Of a stretch of DNA of 64,000 bases, positions 37,908-51,320 are shown one piece after another; position 1 is the stretch's first letter; each line of letters begins with the position of its first letter. Source of the DNA: Seongchinamella unica (lineage in GTDB: Bacteria; Pseudomonadota; Gammaproteobacteria; Pseudomonadales; Halieaceae). The position numbers were made by a program, and so were the translations under genes. The stretch lies in contig NZ_SMSE01000001.1 of NCBI RefSeq assembly GCF_004354085.1, forward strand, positions 1,231,724-1,295,723, written 5' to 3'. The notes beneath the pieces are model-generated. The model was given only the letters and a program-made list of their open reading frames with translations. It did no database searches and had not been told where the DNA came from.

Positions 37908-38261
37908 TTAACCTTCCTCGCGTGCGGCGCGAATGGCGTCGACGTCCTTGTGGGTATAACCGGTGTTACGACAACCCAGGCAACGCATGAACGTGGACTC
38001 ACCGGGCCCCAGGATCAGGGTCTCCGCTGCTTCACCGGCGTGTCCCGCCAGCAGGGTGAACGGCAGGCTCACCAGCCAGACCGCGGCACCGCCCGCTGTC
38101 ATCACCAGACCCACGGGCCTGGCCACCAGCAGATCTCCCACCATGGCCCATTCGTTAGGGCTTTCATCGATTGCCGATTCTGCCAGCAGTGCCTGCGGCA
38201 CCATCAGGCAGGAAATCATGAGGGCTGTTACCAGGCGACGAGCGCCTTTGCTTCTTGTCAT
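37908..38261 (-). CDS. small exported/membrane protein, unknown function
   Basis: 117 aa. A signal peptide (to about ALLAES, residue 28) is followed by a hydrophobic helix (PVGLVMTAGGAAVWLVSLPF, about 48-67). A short hydrophilic tail contains CLGC and RNTGYTHKDVDAI. I do not recognise a named family. It lies between the ends of coaD and mutM, on the mutM strand. A CxxC near the C-terminus could bind metal or form a disulfide. Confidence 0.65.
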   Translation of the reverse strand: MTRSKGARRLVTALMISCLMVPQALLAESAIDESPNEWAMVGDLLVARPVGLVMTAGGAAVWLVSLPFTLLAGHAGEAAETLILGPGESTFMRCLGCRNTGYTHKDVDAIRAAREEG

Positions 38262-38318
38262 TGTATTACTCCCCGAGGTCCCATCCCCGTCCCCTATGGA
38301 GTTTTTAGTGTAGCCTGT

Positions 38319-39131
38319 TCATCGCTGGCAGGCCACGCAGTACACCGTAGTTCGCTGACTAATTCGACTTTCTTGCATTTTTTTCCCACATTGCTTGCAG
38401 GGCAGGCCCTCGCGCCCATAGGCAAACAGCTGCTGGGCGAAGTACCCGGGCTTACCGTCACCGCCAACAAAGTCTCGCAGGGTTGTACCCCCCTGCTCTA
38501 TAGCCGAAGTAAGCACTTGCTTTACACGCTCAGCCAGCACCTGGTAGCGAGCCCGGGAGATACGCCCGGCAGCCCGGTCGGGACGGATGCCGGCAAGGAA
38601 CAGCGCCTCGTTGGCGTAAATATTACCAACCCCAACCACGATCTTCTGGTCCATGAGAAACGATTTGACCGGCCCCCTGCGCCCCCGGGAGCGTCGATAC
38701 AGCAGGTCTCCGTCGAAATCCGCGGACAGCGGTTCCGGGCCCAGCCCCACCAGCAGTGGGTGCGCTTCACCTGCGGGCTGCCACAGGCAGCACCCGAACC
38801 GCCGGGGGTCGTTATAGCGGAGGATCTTGTCGCCCGACAACACAATATCGAAGTGGTCGTGAAATGCGGCGGGCTCCGCCGGGTCCACCAGGCGCAGGGA
38901 CCCGGACATTCCGAGGTGCAGCAACACATATCCCGGCGCAGTGTGGAACAACAGGTACTTGGCACGGCGGTGCACCGCAGTAATTCGCTGCCCTTCTATC
39001 ATTGCCGGCAGGTCATCGGGAATCGGCCAGCGCAGGCGGGGCTCACGTACAAGCATGGCCTTGATTTCGCGACCATCCACATGGGGGGCAACTCCACGGC
39101 GGGTGGTCTCTACCTCTGGCAGTTCAGGCAT
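38319..39131 (-). CDS. mutM: formamidopyrimidine-DNA glycosylase
   Basis: A 270-aa base-excision repair enzyme that removes 8-oxoguanine. The catalytic N-terminus MPELPEVET (Pro2 and Glu3), Lys in [15 protein letters not shown], and a C-terminal zinc finger of the CxxC-x16-CxxC type ending ACQR are intact. Transcribed away from rpmG, from which it is separated by a strong terminator. Confidence 0.98.
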   Translation of the reverse strand: MPELPEVETTRRGVAPHVDGREIKAMLVREPRLRWPIPDDLPAMIEGQRITAVHRRAKYLLFHTAPGYVLLHLGMSGSLRLVDPAEPAAFHDHFDIVLSGDKILRYNDPRRFGCCLWQPAGEAHPLLVGLGPEPLSADFDGDLLYRRSRGRRGPVKSFLMDQKIVVGVGNIYANEALFLAGIRPDRAAGRISRARYQVLAERVKQVLTSAIEQGGTTLRDFVGGDGKPGYFAQQLFAYGREGLPCKQCGKKMQESRISQRTTVYCVACQR

Positions 39132-39181
39132 TGGGCGGTATCGCTGGTTGGGGGTGGCAATGATACCCCGGCTACAGGCAC

Positions 39182-39210
39182 AAAAAACCCCGGCAATGTC
39201 CGGGGTTTTT
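39182..39210. terminator. rho-independent terminator of rpmB-rpmG
   Basis: AAAAAACCCCG, short loop, CGGGGTTTTT: a GC stem flanked by A- and T-runs, so it works in either direction. It lies 21 bp after the rpmG stop. Confidence 0.88.
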
Positions 39211-39230
39211 CGACGTACGCTGGGGGAGGC

Positions 39231-39386
39231 TTACTTGATCTTGCCTTCCTTATACATCACGTGCTTGCGGGCGACGGGATCGTATTTCTTCATTTCCAGC
39301 TTGTCTGGGGTGGTGCGCTTGTTTTTGTCTGTGGTGTAGAAGTGACCAGTGCCAGCAGACGAATTCATGCGAACTTTTTCTCTCAT
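39231..39386 (-). CDS. rpmG: 50S ribosomal protein L33
   Basis: A 51-aa ribosomal protein beginning [19 protein letters not shown] and ending [11 protein letters not shown], a full-length match in pattern to L33. The zinc-binding cysteines found in some L33 paralogues are absent, which is the zinc-independent form. It is 11 bp after rpmB and preceded by AAGGAG. Confidence 0.97.
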   Translation of the reverse strand: MREKVRMNSSAGTGHFYTTDKNKRTTPDKLEMKKYDPVARKHVMYKEGKIK

Positions 39387-39397
39387 CGGACTACTCC

Positions 39398-39634
39398 TTA
39401 TACCTTCTCGCCACGGGCGCGGATATCATCGAGAACGCTTTCAATGCCGTTCTTGTCGATGATGCGCATGCCCTTGGAGGAAACCCGCAGGCTGACGAAG
39501 CGCTTCTCGGATTCCACCCAAAAACGGTGCTTGTGGAGGTTGGGCAAAAAACGACGACGGGTACGGTTTTTTGCGTGTGATACGTTGTTTCCGGTAACCG
39601 GACGCTTGCCGGTGACCTGACATACTCTTGCCAT
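39398..39634 (-). CDS. rpmB: 50S ribosomal protein L28
   Basis: 78 aa, starting [21 protein letters not shown] and containing [27 protein letters not shown], as in bacterial L28. No CxxC zinc ribbon. The ATG at 39634 is preceded by GAGACAGG. First gene of the rpmB-rpmG operon. Confidence 0.97.
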   Translation of the reverse strand: MARVCQVTGKRPVTGNNVSHAKNRTRRRFLPNLHKHRFWVESEKRFVSLRVSSKGMRIIDKNGIESVLDDIRARGEKV

Positions 39635-39722
39635 GATCCTGTCTCTCCCAAATCGCAGGGAATTAATAAATAAGAGGCTTTTACGGGCCCAAAAAAGGGA
39701 CCCCAGCCGCGCGGAGCGCGAC

Positions 39723-39751
39723 TTTATACCAGAACAGCCACCCCATAGCAA
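39723..39751 (-). promoter_or_regulatory. promoter of rpmB-rpmG
   Basis: Read on the minus strand: TTGCTA (39751-39746), 17-bp spacer, TATAAA (39728-39723) with an upstream TG (extended -10). It gives a leader of roughly 80 bases before rpmB. Confidence 0.65.
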
Positions 39752-39787
39752 GAAATACCCACGCCAGGTTTTGAGCGCCGCCGGGCT

Positions 39788-40462
39788 TTACAGCAGTCCT
39801 CCCTCGGCAAAGGAGAACTCCTGGCCCGCGCCGACAATGATGTGATCCAGCACCCGGATGTCGAGCAGCCCCAGTGCCGCCACCAGGCGCTCGGTAATCC
39901 GGCGATCGGCACTGCTGGGCTCGGCCACGCCGGAGGGGTGGTTATGGGCGAAAATGACGGCAGCGGCGCGGTACTGCAGGGCCCTAACGGCCACTTCCCT
40001 GGGGTATACCGCCGCCCCGTCAATGGTACCCAGAAACAGGTCGTCGCAACGAATAACCCGGTGCTGGTTGTCGAGAAATATGACGCTGAACACTTCCCTC
40101 ACCTGGGCTCCGAGATGGTGTTGCAGGAATCGCCGGGTGCGCTGGGGACTGGATAATACATCAGCGTCTTCCAACTGTTGCAGCGCCAGCCGCCGTGCCA
40201 GCTCAACCGAGGCCTGCAGCAGCGCATACTTGGCACGACCCACACCCTGGCAGGCCAGTATACTGGCGGGGTCTGCCCGCAACAGCCCGGCCAGGCCACC
40301 GAACTGCTGCAGCAATTGCCGGGCCAGCACTACCGCATTGCAGTCCCGGTAACCGGTCCGCAGCAACACCGCCAACAACTCTGCGTCGGCCAGGCTTCCC
40401 GGGCCCCGCAACATCAACCTGTCCCTCGGGCCCTCTCCCGGCTCCCATGCCTGATCTGCCAC
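39788..40462 (-). CDS. radC: RadC family JAMM/MPN-domain protein
   Basis: 225 aa. An N-terminal helix-hairpin-helix-like part (GPRDRLMLRG, ADAELLAVLLRTG) is followed by the JAB domain with the metal motif HNHPSG. The family was tied to DNA repair, but that role is doubtful and its activity is unknown. I start it at the GTG at 40462, preceded by GGGAGG, because the longer frame to 40567 would run into coaBC and has no family similarity. Confidence 0.92.
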   Translation of the reverse strand: MADQAWEPGEGPRDRLMLRGPGSLADAELLAVLLRTGYRDCNAVVLARQLLQQFGGLAGLLRADPASILACQGVGRAKYALLQASVELARRLALQQLEDADVLSSPQRTRRFLQHHLGAQVREVFSVIFLDNQHRVIRCDDLFLGTIDGAAVYPREVAVRALQYRAAAVIFAHNHPSGVAEPSSADRRITERLVAALGLLDIRVLDHIIVGAGQEFSFAEGGLL

Positions 40463-40560
40463 AACGCGCCTCCCTGAGCCCGCCCCCGGTGTCAAATAAA
40501 GGAAGCAGGTGGTATCTTTCCATGCCTTCGGGCAACAATTGTGGCAATTCAGGTCCAGCA

Positions 40561-41751
40561 ATGGCACATCTATTTAATCGCAATGTCCTCCTTGGCGTGA
40601 GCGGCGGGATTGCCGCGTACAAGTCGGCAGAATTGGTGCGCCAGCTGCAGGAACTGGGTGCTACCGTGCGGGTCATCATGACCCGGGGTGCGCGCGAGTT
40701 CATCACCCCGCTAACGCTGCAGGCGCTATCGGGACATCCGGTGCACACGGAGCTGCTGGACGAGGAAGCAGAACAGGGTATGGGCCATATTGAGCTCGCC
40801 CGCTGGGCAGACCTGCTGCTGATAGCCCCCGCCACTGCGGATGTCATTGCCCGCCTGGCCGCCGGTCGCGGCGATGACCTGCTGACCACGGTCGCCCTGG
40901 CCACGGCAGCACCCAAACTCATCGCCCCGGCCATGAACCAGCAGATGTGGCGTGATCCGGCGACCACAGCCAACGTGGCCACCCTGACCCAGCGAGGTTT
41001 CAGGATGACAGGCCCGGCCGCCGGGGAACAGGCCTGCGGCGACGTGGGTCCGGGCCGCATGGAACAGCCGCCGGTGATCGCCGAGGCAGCGGCGTCGCTG
41101 TTCAGCAGCGGGTTGCTGGCGGGAAAGCGCGTGCTTATCACCGCCGGACCCACCCGGGAGGCGCTGGACCCGGTGCGTTACATCTCCAATCACAGCTCGG
41201 GCAGGATGGGCTATGCGCTGGCAACAGCAGCCGTCGACGCCGGCGCCCGCACCACGCTGGTCAGCGGGCCCGTCAACCTGCCGGTGCCTGAACACGTCCA
41301 GTGTCACCGGGTGGAAAGCGCCCTGGAAATGCTGGAAAAATGCCAGCAACTGGTGGCCGACTGCGACATCTTTATCGCCTGTGCGGCGGTCGCCGACTAT
41401 CGTCCCGCACAGGTGCAACCGCAGAAGATCAAGAAAGGCGACGACACCACCACCCTCGAGCTGGTGAAAAACCCTGACATTGTCAGCACCGTGGCCGCCA
41501 GCGAGAACGGCCCTTTCACGGTGGGTTTCGCCGCCGAGACCCGGGATGTGCTGCACTACGCGCGTTCCAAAATGCAGCGCAAGAGCCTCGACATGATCAT
41601 CGCCAATGATGTCTCCGACAGCAGCATCGGTTTCAACAGTGCGGAAAACGAGGTCACGGTGCTGTGGCCAGGCGGGGAACAGACCCTGGCCCGCGCCAAC
41701 AAGGCGGCTATCGCCCGCCAGATCGTGGAGTTAATCGCCAATCACCGCTAA
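40561..41751 (+). CDS. coaBC: bifunctional phosphopantothenoylcysteine decarboxylase/synthetase
   Basis: 396 aa. The N-terminal CoaC flavoprotein half (GVSGGIAAYKSAELV, catalytic His in MGHIELARWAD, PAMNQQMW) is followed by the CoaB half (TAGPTREALDPVRYISNHSSGRMGYALA). It makes 4'-phosphopantetheine precursors of CoA. ATG at 40561, divergent from radC. In many relatives dut follows; here the next gene is the algC fusion. Confidence 0.97.
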   Translation: MAHLFNRNVLLGVSGGIAAYKSAELVRQLQELGATVRVIMTRGAREFITPLTLQALSGHPVHTELLDEEAEQGMGHIELARWADLLLIAPATADVIARLAAGRGDDLLTTVALATAAPKLIAPAMNQQMWRDPATTANVATLTQRGFRMTGPAAGEQACGDVGPGRMEQPPVIAEAAASLFSSGLLAGKRVLITAGPTREALDPVRYISNHSSGRMGYALATAAVDAGARTTLVSGPVNLPVPEHVQCHRVESALEMLEKCQQLVADCDIFIACAAVADYRPAQVQPQKIKKGDDTTTLELVKNPDIVSTVAASENGPFTVGFAAETRDVLHYARSKMQRKSLDMIIANDVSDSSIGFNSAENEVTVLWPGGEQTLARANKAAIARQIVELIANHR

Positions 41752-41844
41752 ACCCGCGACCCATGAACAAAAAATCGCAATCCGCGTTCACCCGAAGCGC
41801 GGGGCGTAATATCATTTGCTGCAAGCCACTGTCGGCCAGGGATA

Positions 41845-45362
<3,518 letters not shown>

Positions 45363-45364
45363 TT

Positions 45365-45394
45365 TTGTGACCCAGTGCGCGCTGGCACTATATT
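45365..45394 (+). promoter_or_regulatory. putative slmA promoter
   Basis: TTGTGA (45365-45370), 18-bp spacer, TATATT (45389-45394), beginning 2 bp after the argB stop and about 85 bp before slmA. Confidence 0.45.
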
Positions 45395-45478
45395 CTCAGC
45401 CATTTTTCGCGGTTGCTTATTGCAGCGCTCACGGGTAATCGCTAGCATGGTGAATAACCCGAGCGACGCGTACTTTTC

Positions 45479-46126
45479 ATGCCTCCCAGAAAGTCCCAAC
45501 GGCGCCAGCAAATTCTGGAAGCTCTTGCCCAGATGCTGGAGGCCAACCCCGGCAACCGGATCACCACTGCGGGACTGGCAATACAGGTAGGCGTATCGGA
45601 AGCCGCCCTCTACCGACATTTCCCCAGCAAATCCAAGATGTTCGAGGGTTTGATCGAATTTATCGAGGACACCCTGTTCAGCCGCATCAAGCTCATTCTC
45701 AGTGAAGAGCCCAGCGCTGCGGGACGTTGCGAGAAAATGCTGATGCTGTTGCTGGCCTTCACCGAGCGCAACCCGGGCATTACCCGGATTCTCACCGGCG
45801 ACGCACTTGCCGGTGAGACCGAGCGCCTGCACCTGCGGGTGGCCCAGTTGTTTGATCGTTTTGAGACCCAGCTCAGGCAGGTCATCAGGGAGGCCGAGAT
45901 GCGCGAGGGACTGCGCCCGGTAATCCCCTTGCCGGCCGCTGCCAACCTGTTGATGGCCGCCGCCGAGGGTCGCATTTCCCAATACGTGCGCTCGGGCTTC
46001 AAACGCTCACCGACGCAGGACTGGAAACTCCAGTGGGACCTGCTGATGGACGGTTTCTTCAAGGAGGCTGTGAGCCAGCCACACCCGGGGCAGGGTGGCT
46101 TTGCCCAGCCGCTGAGCCAGGGCTGA
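45479..46126 (+). CDS. slmA: nucleoid occlusion factor SlmA (TetR family)
   Basis: 215 aa. A TetR-type HTH ([34 protein letters not shown]) is followed by a SlmA-like core ([35 protein letters not shown]). SlmA binds DNA and blocks FtsZ ring assembly over the chromosome. Position between argB/coaBC and pyrE matches slmA in E. coli and relatives. Confidence 0.93.
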   Translation: MPPRKSQRRQQILEALAQMLEANPGNRITTAGLAIQVGVSEAALYRHFPSKSKMFEGLIEFIEDTLFSRIKLILSEEPSAAGRCEKMLMLLLAFTERNPGITRILTGDALAGETERLHLRVAQLFDRFETQLRQVIREAEMREGLRPVIPLPAAANLLMAAAEGRISQYVRSGFKRSPTQDWKLQWDLLMDGFFKEAVSQPHPGQGGFAQPLSQG

Positions 46127-46138
46127 GACCCCGGCCCT

Positions 46139-46840
46139 TTAGCGGCGCGGGTCTTCGCGCATGTTTTTCTGCTTTTCCGCCCGCTGCCGGGCCATCATAT
46201 TGCGCCGGAATTCCACCATATCCAGCAGCACACCAAAGCGCTCGATATCCGCTTCATAGGCGGCCTGCACCGCCTTGATCTCTTCATTACGATCGGCGAT
46301 GGCACGGTCTGTAATCGCGATTTCTGACTGCAGATCGGCAATCGCCTGCAGCCGGGCCTCGTCCACCTGCTTGCCCATACGCTCCATCTCGGCAGCCTGG
46401 GCCTGGTAGTTTTCCACCTGCTGTTTCAGCGAGCGCTTGTTGGACTTGAGAATGCTCACCCGAATCCGCAGGTCGCGCAGGGCGCGCTCCTGGGCAGCCT
46501 CGATGTCCTCAATGGTGCTGTAGCGCAGCAGCAGGGCCTCGTCCCATTCCCGCAACCGCGCCTGTTCGGCCAGGGCCTCCTCTTCCAGACGTTTGCGGGC
46601 GTCGGCCTCTTTCTGCTCTTCCTCGGTCAGTTCCCGGGGCACCACACGCATCACCACGCCTTCGTCGTTGAGGATCTCGTACCCTTTTTTGACGTATTCC
46701 GGCGGCACCTGGTAGTCGACCACCGTGCTGCCCTCATCGTTGATATAACGGTAAAGCTCCACGGCGAAAGCCGGAAGCGGCAGCACAACAAGTGCCGCGG
46801 CAGCAATAAAAGCGGATAGTAGGGGCTGCTTGCAATTCAT
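46139..46840 (-). CDS. exported DUF4124 coiled-coil protein
   Basis: 233 aa. The signal peptide (to about AFAVELY) is followed by a DUF4124 domain (YRYINDEGSTVVDYQVPPEYV) and a long charged coiled coil (about 75-225) rich in Glu, Arg and Ala. It is probably periplasmic and elongated. Function is unknown. It is encoded 37 bp after pyrE on the same strand, likely in one transcript. The ATG at 46840 is preferred to an upstream extension. Confidence 0.8.
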   Translation of the reverse strand: MNCKQPLLSAFIAAAALVVLPLPAFAVELYRYINDEGSTVVDYQVPPEYVKKGYEILNDEGVVMRVVPRELTEEEQKEADARKRLEEEALAEQARLREWDEALLLRYSTIEDIEAAQERALRDLRIRVSILKSNKRSLKQQVENYQAQAAEMERMGKQVDEARLQAIADLQSEIAITDRAIADRNEEIKAVQAAYEADIERFGVLLDMVEFRRNMMARQRAEKQKNMREDPRR

Positions 46841-46877
46841 GCCGCCCAATATAGGCGCTGGCGATACTCGGAACAAG

Positions 46878-47519
46878 TCACACCCCGTAGCGATTGCGGT
46901 ATGCCTTCATTTTCTCCAGCGCGTCGGCGGACTCGCCGGTTTGCTCAAGGTAAGCAATGATGTGGCTCATATCGATAATACTGAGCACCGGCACGCCATA
47001 GGTTTTTTCCAGTTCCTGGATCGCCGACAACTCTCCCTCGCCCCGCTCCTGGCGGTTGAGGCCGATGGCGACCCCCGCCAGCCTGGCGCCGGCACCCTCA
47101 ATCATGGCAATCACCTCACGGACGGCAGTTCCCGCAGTAATCACATCATCAATCACCAGCACCCGGCCTTGCAGCGGCGCCCCCACCAGCACGCCGCCCT
47201 CGCCATGGGCCTTGGCCTCCTTGCGGTTGTAGGCAAAAGGCACATCCACGCCATGCTCGTTAGCCAGCGCCACGGCCGTCGCGGTGGCCAGCGGAATGCC
47301 CTTGTAAGCCGGTCCCAGCAGCACGTCGAACTCGATTCCGGAGGCAGCAATGCGGTTGGCGTAGCAACGGCCAAGGGCAGCCAGGGCGCGCCCGCTGTCG
47401 AATGCTCCGGCGTTAAAAAAGTAGGGGCTGATGCGGCCCGACTTGAGGGTGAATTCGCCGAACCTGAGCACCTCGTACTCCTTCGCCAACTCGATGAATT
47501 CCGTCTGATAAGCCTGCAT
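46878..47519 (-). CDS. pyrE: orotate phosphoribosyltransferase
   Basis: A 213-aa pyrimidine-synthesis enzyme joining orotate and [49 protein letters not shown] and the PRPP motif [13 protein letters not shown] are conserved. The ATG at 47519 follows GAGGAGA. It is divergent from the Crc-like gene, an arrangement shared with Pseudomonas. Confidence 0.98.
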   Translation of the reverse strand: MQAYQTEFIELAKEYEVLRFGEFTLKSGRISPYFFNAGAFDSGRALAALGRCYANRIAASGIEFDVLLGPAYKGIPLATATAVALANEHGVDVPFAYNRKEAKAHGEGGVLVGAPLQGRVLVIDDVITAGTAVREVIAMIEGAGARLAGVAIGLNRQERGEGELSAIQELEKTYGVPVLSIIDMSHIIAYLEQTGESADALEKMKAYRNRYGV

Positions 47520-47605
47520 GGGGGTGATTCTCCTCGAGGTATGGCCCGAATTCACAATTGTTGTACATTTCCGGACTTTGTTATCCAAGCATTCCCGGCT
47601 AGAAT

Positions 47606-47757
47606 GGGCGGCTGCCCGGTCTCTACTACTGCCCCGTCACCCATGACATGACGGGCCAGTCAAATAAACAGCGACAGTAGCGGGACTGAAGTCAGTAGCA
47701 ATCGGAATACGAGTTAGGACAGTCCGTGAGGCAGCCTGAAAGCGGCTGCCCCCTTGG
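47606..47757 (+). other. hairpin-rich intergenic stretch between pyrE and crc
   Basis: Most of a 277-bp divergent gap. A plus-strand promoter-like TTGTTA / 16 bp / TAGAAT (47578-47605) precedes it. Downstream are CCCGTCA...TGACGGG (47633-47655), CTACTG...CAGTAG (47625-47679), ACTGA-AG-TCAGT and GCAGCC...GGCTGC (47731-47749). A TATAAT at 47764-47769 could then drive crc. It may be a structured leader or a small RNA; there is no T-run to prove a terminator. Confidence 0.35.
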
Positions 47758-47796
47758 GCTGGATATAATACACGCTCTCATATCAAGGGGCTATGA

Positions 47797-48561
47797 ATGC
47801 GGATCATCAGTTTCAGCGCCGACGGCATCAAGAACGCCGCCGAAAAAGGATTTTACGACTGGCTGAAAGAACAGGATGCGGATTTCGTCTGCATCCAGGA
47901 TTTACAGTGCTCCGAATATGACCTGCAGGACAACCTGTTCTTCCCCGAGGAGTACAACCCTTACTTCTTCGATGACATCGATGGCAAGGCCAATGGCGTC
48001 GCCATCTACTGCCGCAAGCTACCGAAAGCCATCATGACCGGACTGGGCTTCGCCGACTTTGACATGGAGGGCCGTTATATCCAGGCGGACTACGAGAACA
48101 TCAGCGTCGGCTGCCTGCTGGCGCCCTCCGCCGAGCCGGGCAATGCCGATCAGCAGGCCCGGAAAAACGAGTTTTTCGACCTGCTGGGCAACCACCTGCA
48201 AAAGGTCCGCAACAAACGCCGCGAATTCATTATTTGTGGCAACTGGAACGTTGCTCACACCGCCGGCGACGTCCAGGATACCGAGAGCAATAGCACGGTC
48301 TCGGGGTTTCTCGCCGAGGAGCGCCAGTGGATGAACGAATTGTTTAGCGAAGGCTACGTGGATGCTTTCCGGGAGATCAACTCGGACCTCGACGAATTCA
48401 CCTGGTGGCCCGAAGGCGATCGTGGCAAAAATGGCTGGCGCACTGATTTCCAGGTGATCTCCAAGGGCCTGCAGTACTCAGTGGACTACGGCGCTATCTA
48501 CAAAAGCCGCGAGTTCTCCAACCACGCCCCGGTGATCATGGATTACGACATCGAGTTGTAG
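47797..48561 (+). CDS. crc: Crc-like protein (degenerate exonuclease III family)
   Basis: 254 aa of the endonuclease/exonuclease/phosphatase fold. Key nuclease positions are altered: Glu of LQE is Asp35 (CIQDLQ), the GDxN Asp is Asn149 (GNWNVAH), and the SDH Asp is Asn242 (SNHAP). Pseudomonas Crc shows similar losses. Crc acts with Hfq to repress translation of catabolic mRNAs. Position divergent from pyrE matches crc. A partially active nuclease cannot be excluded. Confidence 0.85.
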   Translation: MRIISFSADGIKNAAEKGFYDWLKEQDADFVCIQDLQCSEYDLQDNLFFPEEYNPYFFDDIDGKANGVAIYCRKLPKAIMTGLGFADFDMEGRYIQADYENISVGCLLAPSAEPGNADQQARKNEFFDLLGNHLQKVRNKRREFIICGNWNVAHTAGDVQDTESNSTVSGFLAEERQWMNELFSEGYVDAFREINSDLDEFTWWPEGDRGKNGWRTDFQVISKGLQYSVDYGAIYKSREFSNHAPVIMDYDIEL

Positions 48562-48910
48562 TCTTCCACAGCCCAGGAGCTATCCTGGATACACGTCATC
48601 CCGGTAAAGTTACGAACCTACATATGTTAGATCTAACCGGCTCGTCACTGGGAAAGTCCTTCTGAAACGACCGCAAGCTCCGCTCCGTTTTCGGGCTGCT
48701 GCGGAACTCGGCATGGGTTGCTGGGCGCAACCCATAAGCAGCCTCAGACAGTCCTCGCAGAAATCCCCCGAAAACTCCGTTACGCAAAAAGCGGCGGCCT
48801 GATGGTTTCTGAAGGCTTTACCCGGCGCCGCTCCTCACTACGGCATAATCGCCTGATCCGAGGGCCGTTCGGTGTGGATGCCGGCAAACCGCATAGCGGG
48901 AAAAAAAGCG
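48562..48910. other. 349-bp gap without a gene, several hairpins
   Basis: No credible reading frame on either strand. It holds a perfect hairpin just after crc (CCAGGA-GCTA-TCCTGG, 48573-48588). A 9-bp-arm hairpin follows (ATGGGTTGC, TGGGC, GCAACCCAT, 48713-48735), enclosed by GTTTTCGGG (48687-48695) and CCCGAAAAC (48767-48775). The nested layout looks like structured RNA or a decayed mobile or integrated fragment. Confidence 0.4.
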
Positions 48911-49633
48911 TCAACCCTCCGCCAACGCCGCCTTCTGCTTCTCGATCAGCTGGAATATCCCGTCACTCGCCAGGTCAAGCATCGCATTGAGCTCTTCACG
49001 CCTGAACGGCGCCTGCTCGGCGGTGCCCTGCACCTCGATAAAGCCGCCGGACTCCCCCATGATCACGTTCATATCGGTATCGGCAGCGGAGTCCTCTGGG
49101 TAATCCAGGTCCAGCACCGGAACCCCCTGGTAGACGCCAACCGACACCGACGCCACCATTTCCAGCAGTGGGTCGGTCTTGATGATTTTCTCCCGTTGCA
49201 GGTAGTTGACAGCATCCACCAGTGCCACCAGGGCGCCGGTAATGGAGGCGGTGCGGGTGCCGCCATCGGCCTGGATCACATCGCAGTCGATGGTGATCGT
49301 GTTCTCGCCAAGCTTGTTGAGATCCAGGGCGGCCCGCAGGGAACGGCCAATCAGGCGCTGGATTTCCACGGTGCGGCCGCCCTGTTTGCCACGACTGGCT
49401 TCACGGCCCATCCGGCTGTCGGTTGAGCGCGGCAACATACCGTACTCCGCAGTGACCCAGCCGCTACCCTTGCCACGCAGGAAACGGGGCACCCCCTCCT
49501 CCACGCTGGCAGTACAGATAACCTTGGTATTGCCGAAGCAAATGAGGACGGAACCCTCGGCGTGACAGGTAAATTTACGGGTGATGGTAATGTTCCGGAG
49601 TTGATCCGGGCTGCGACCGCTGGGGCGTTGCAT
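48911..49633 (-). CDS. rph: ribonuclease PH
   Basis: A 240-aa phosphorolytic exoribonuclease that trims tRNA 3' ends. [52 protein letters not shown] and [19 protein letters not shown] are diagnostic, and length is standard. Divergent from yicC. Confidence 0.98.
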   Translation of the reverse strand: MQRPSGRSPDQLRNITITRKFTCHAEGSVLICFGNTKVICTASVEEGVPRFLRGKGSGWVTAEYGMLPRSTDSRMGREASRGKQGGRTVEIQRLIGRSLRAALDLNKLGENTITIDCDVIQADGGTRTASITGALVALVDAVNYLQREKIIKTDPLLEMVASVSVGVYQGVPVLDLDYPEDSAADTDMNVIMGESGGFIEVQGTAEQAPFRREELNAMLDLASDGIFQLIEKQKAALAEG

Positions 49634-49745
49634 GTAAGCTCTCCAATGAAAAGAATGTGCAAGTATACGCGCCGCAGCCTACTGTGAGCAGTCCCGGCAA
49701 GCTGCTACACTTTCAGCCCACTTCAAATGACAAGGAATCGCGGCA

Positions 49746-50615
49746 TTGGCCAGGATACACAGCATGACAGCGTTCGCTCGGGAGAGCAGTAACACCGGGC
49801 AGGGCGTGCTGACTGTAGAGCTGCGAACCGTCAACCACCGTTACCTGGATTGCAGTTTCAAGCTGCCCGACAGCCTGCGCGTGCTGGAAACCCGTCTACG
49901 CGAACTCGCCGCCCGCAAACTGGCCAGGGGCAAGGTGGACTGCATGATCCGGATTCAGCCGCTTCCCGAGCGCAGTGCAACCCTGGAGATCAATCAGGAG
50001 CAGCTGAAACAGCTCGCCGCCGCCAGCGACTGCGTCTCCAAAGTCATCGACATTTGCAAACCCACCGCTCTGGAAGTGCTGCAGTTCCCCGGTATCTGCA
50101 GCGCGCCGGAGCAATCCGAGGAAGAGCTACACCAGGCTGCCCTGAACCTGTTCGAAACAGCGCTTGCGACTCTCGCCGACAATCGCGCCAGGGAAGGGCA
50201 GAAACTCTCCGCCATGATTGGCGAACGTATAGACCAGGTGGAAGCCGAGGTCGCGGTAACCCGCAAGCGGGTGCCGGAGCTGCTGCAGCAGCAGCGGGAC
50301 AAGGTCATCAGCAGAATCGAGGAGCTGGACGTGGAAGTGGACCAGGGTCGGCTGGAGCAGGAGCTGGTGCACATGTCGCAAAAAGCCGACGTGGACGAGG
50401 AACTGGACCGGCTTGACGCCCACGTCGCCGAGGTACGCCGCGCCCTGGACAAGGGTGGCCCCTGCGGCCGGCGCCTGGACTTTCTGATGCAGGAACTGAA
50501 CCGCGAGGCCAACACCCTGTCGTCAAAGTCTACCTCCAGCGGCACCACCCAGAACGCCGTGGAACTGAAGGTGCTGATCGAGCAGATGCGTGAACAAATC
50601 CAGAATATTGAGTAA
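49746..50615 (+). CDS. yicC: YicC/YloC family endoribonuclease-like protein
   Basis: A 289-aa protein with SMTAFARES at the start, ELRTVNHRYLD, and the C-terminal GRRLDFLMQELNREANTLSSKS motif of the YicC family. These are metal-dependent endoribonucleases in recent work. A TTG at 49746 after AAGGAA gives the family length; an ATG six codons later is the alternative. 12 bp before gmk, as in many genomes. Confidence 0.94.
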   Translation: MARIHSMTAFARESSNTGQGVLTVELRTVNHRYLDCSFKLPDSLRVLETRLRELAARKLARGKVDCMIRIQPLPERSATLEINQEQLKQLAAASDCVSKVIDICKPTALEVLQFPGICSAPEQSEEELHQAALNLFETALATLADNRAREGQKLSAMIGERIDQVEAEVAVTRKRVPELLQQQRDKVISRIEELDVEVDQGRLEQELVHMSQKADVDEELDRLDAHVAEVRRALDKGGPCGRRLDFLMQELNREANTLSSKSTSSGTTQNAVELKVLIEQMREQIQNIE

Positions 50616-51245
<630 letters not shown>

Positions 51246-51320
51246 GGCCTGTTCACACTGGCTGAGCTGGCCCTGCTGTGGCAGGCATTATTCACGCTGG
51301 AGCAATAGGCCACACACGGG

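Noticed and set aside
40195-40560. 122-codon N-terminal extension of coaBC
   Set aside because: It overlaps radC on the other strand and is unlike any CoaC N-terminus; MAHLFNRNVLLGVSGG at 40561 is the family start.
47806-48561. Ordinary exonuclease III (xthA)
   Set aside because: Catalytic Glu/Asp positions are substituted and the gene sits divergent from pyrE, so Crc-like is the better call.
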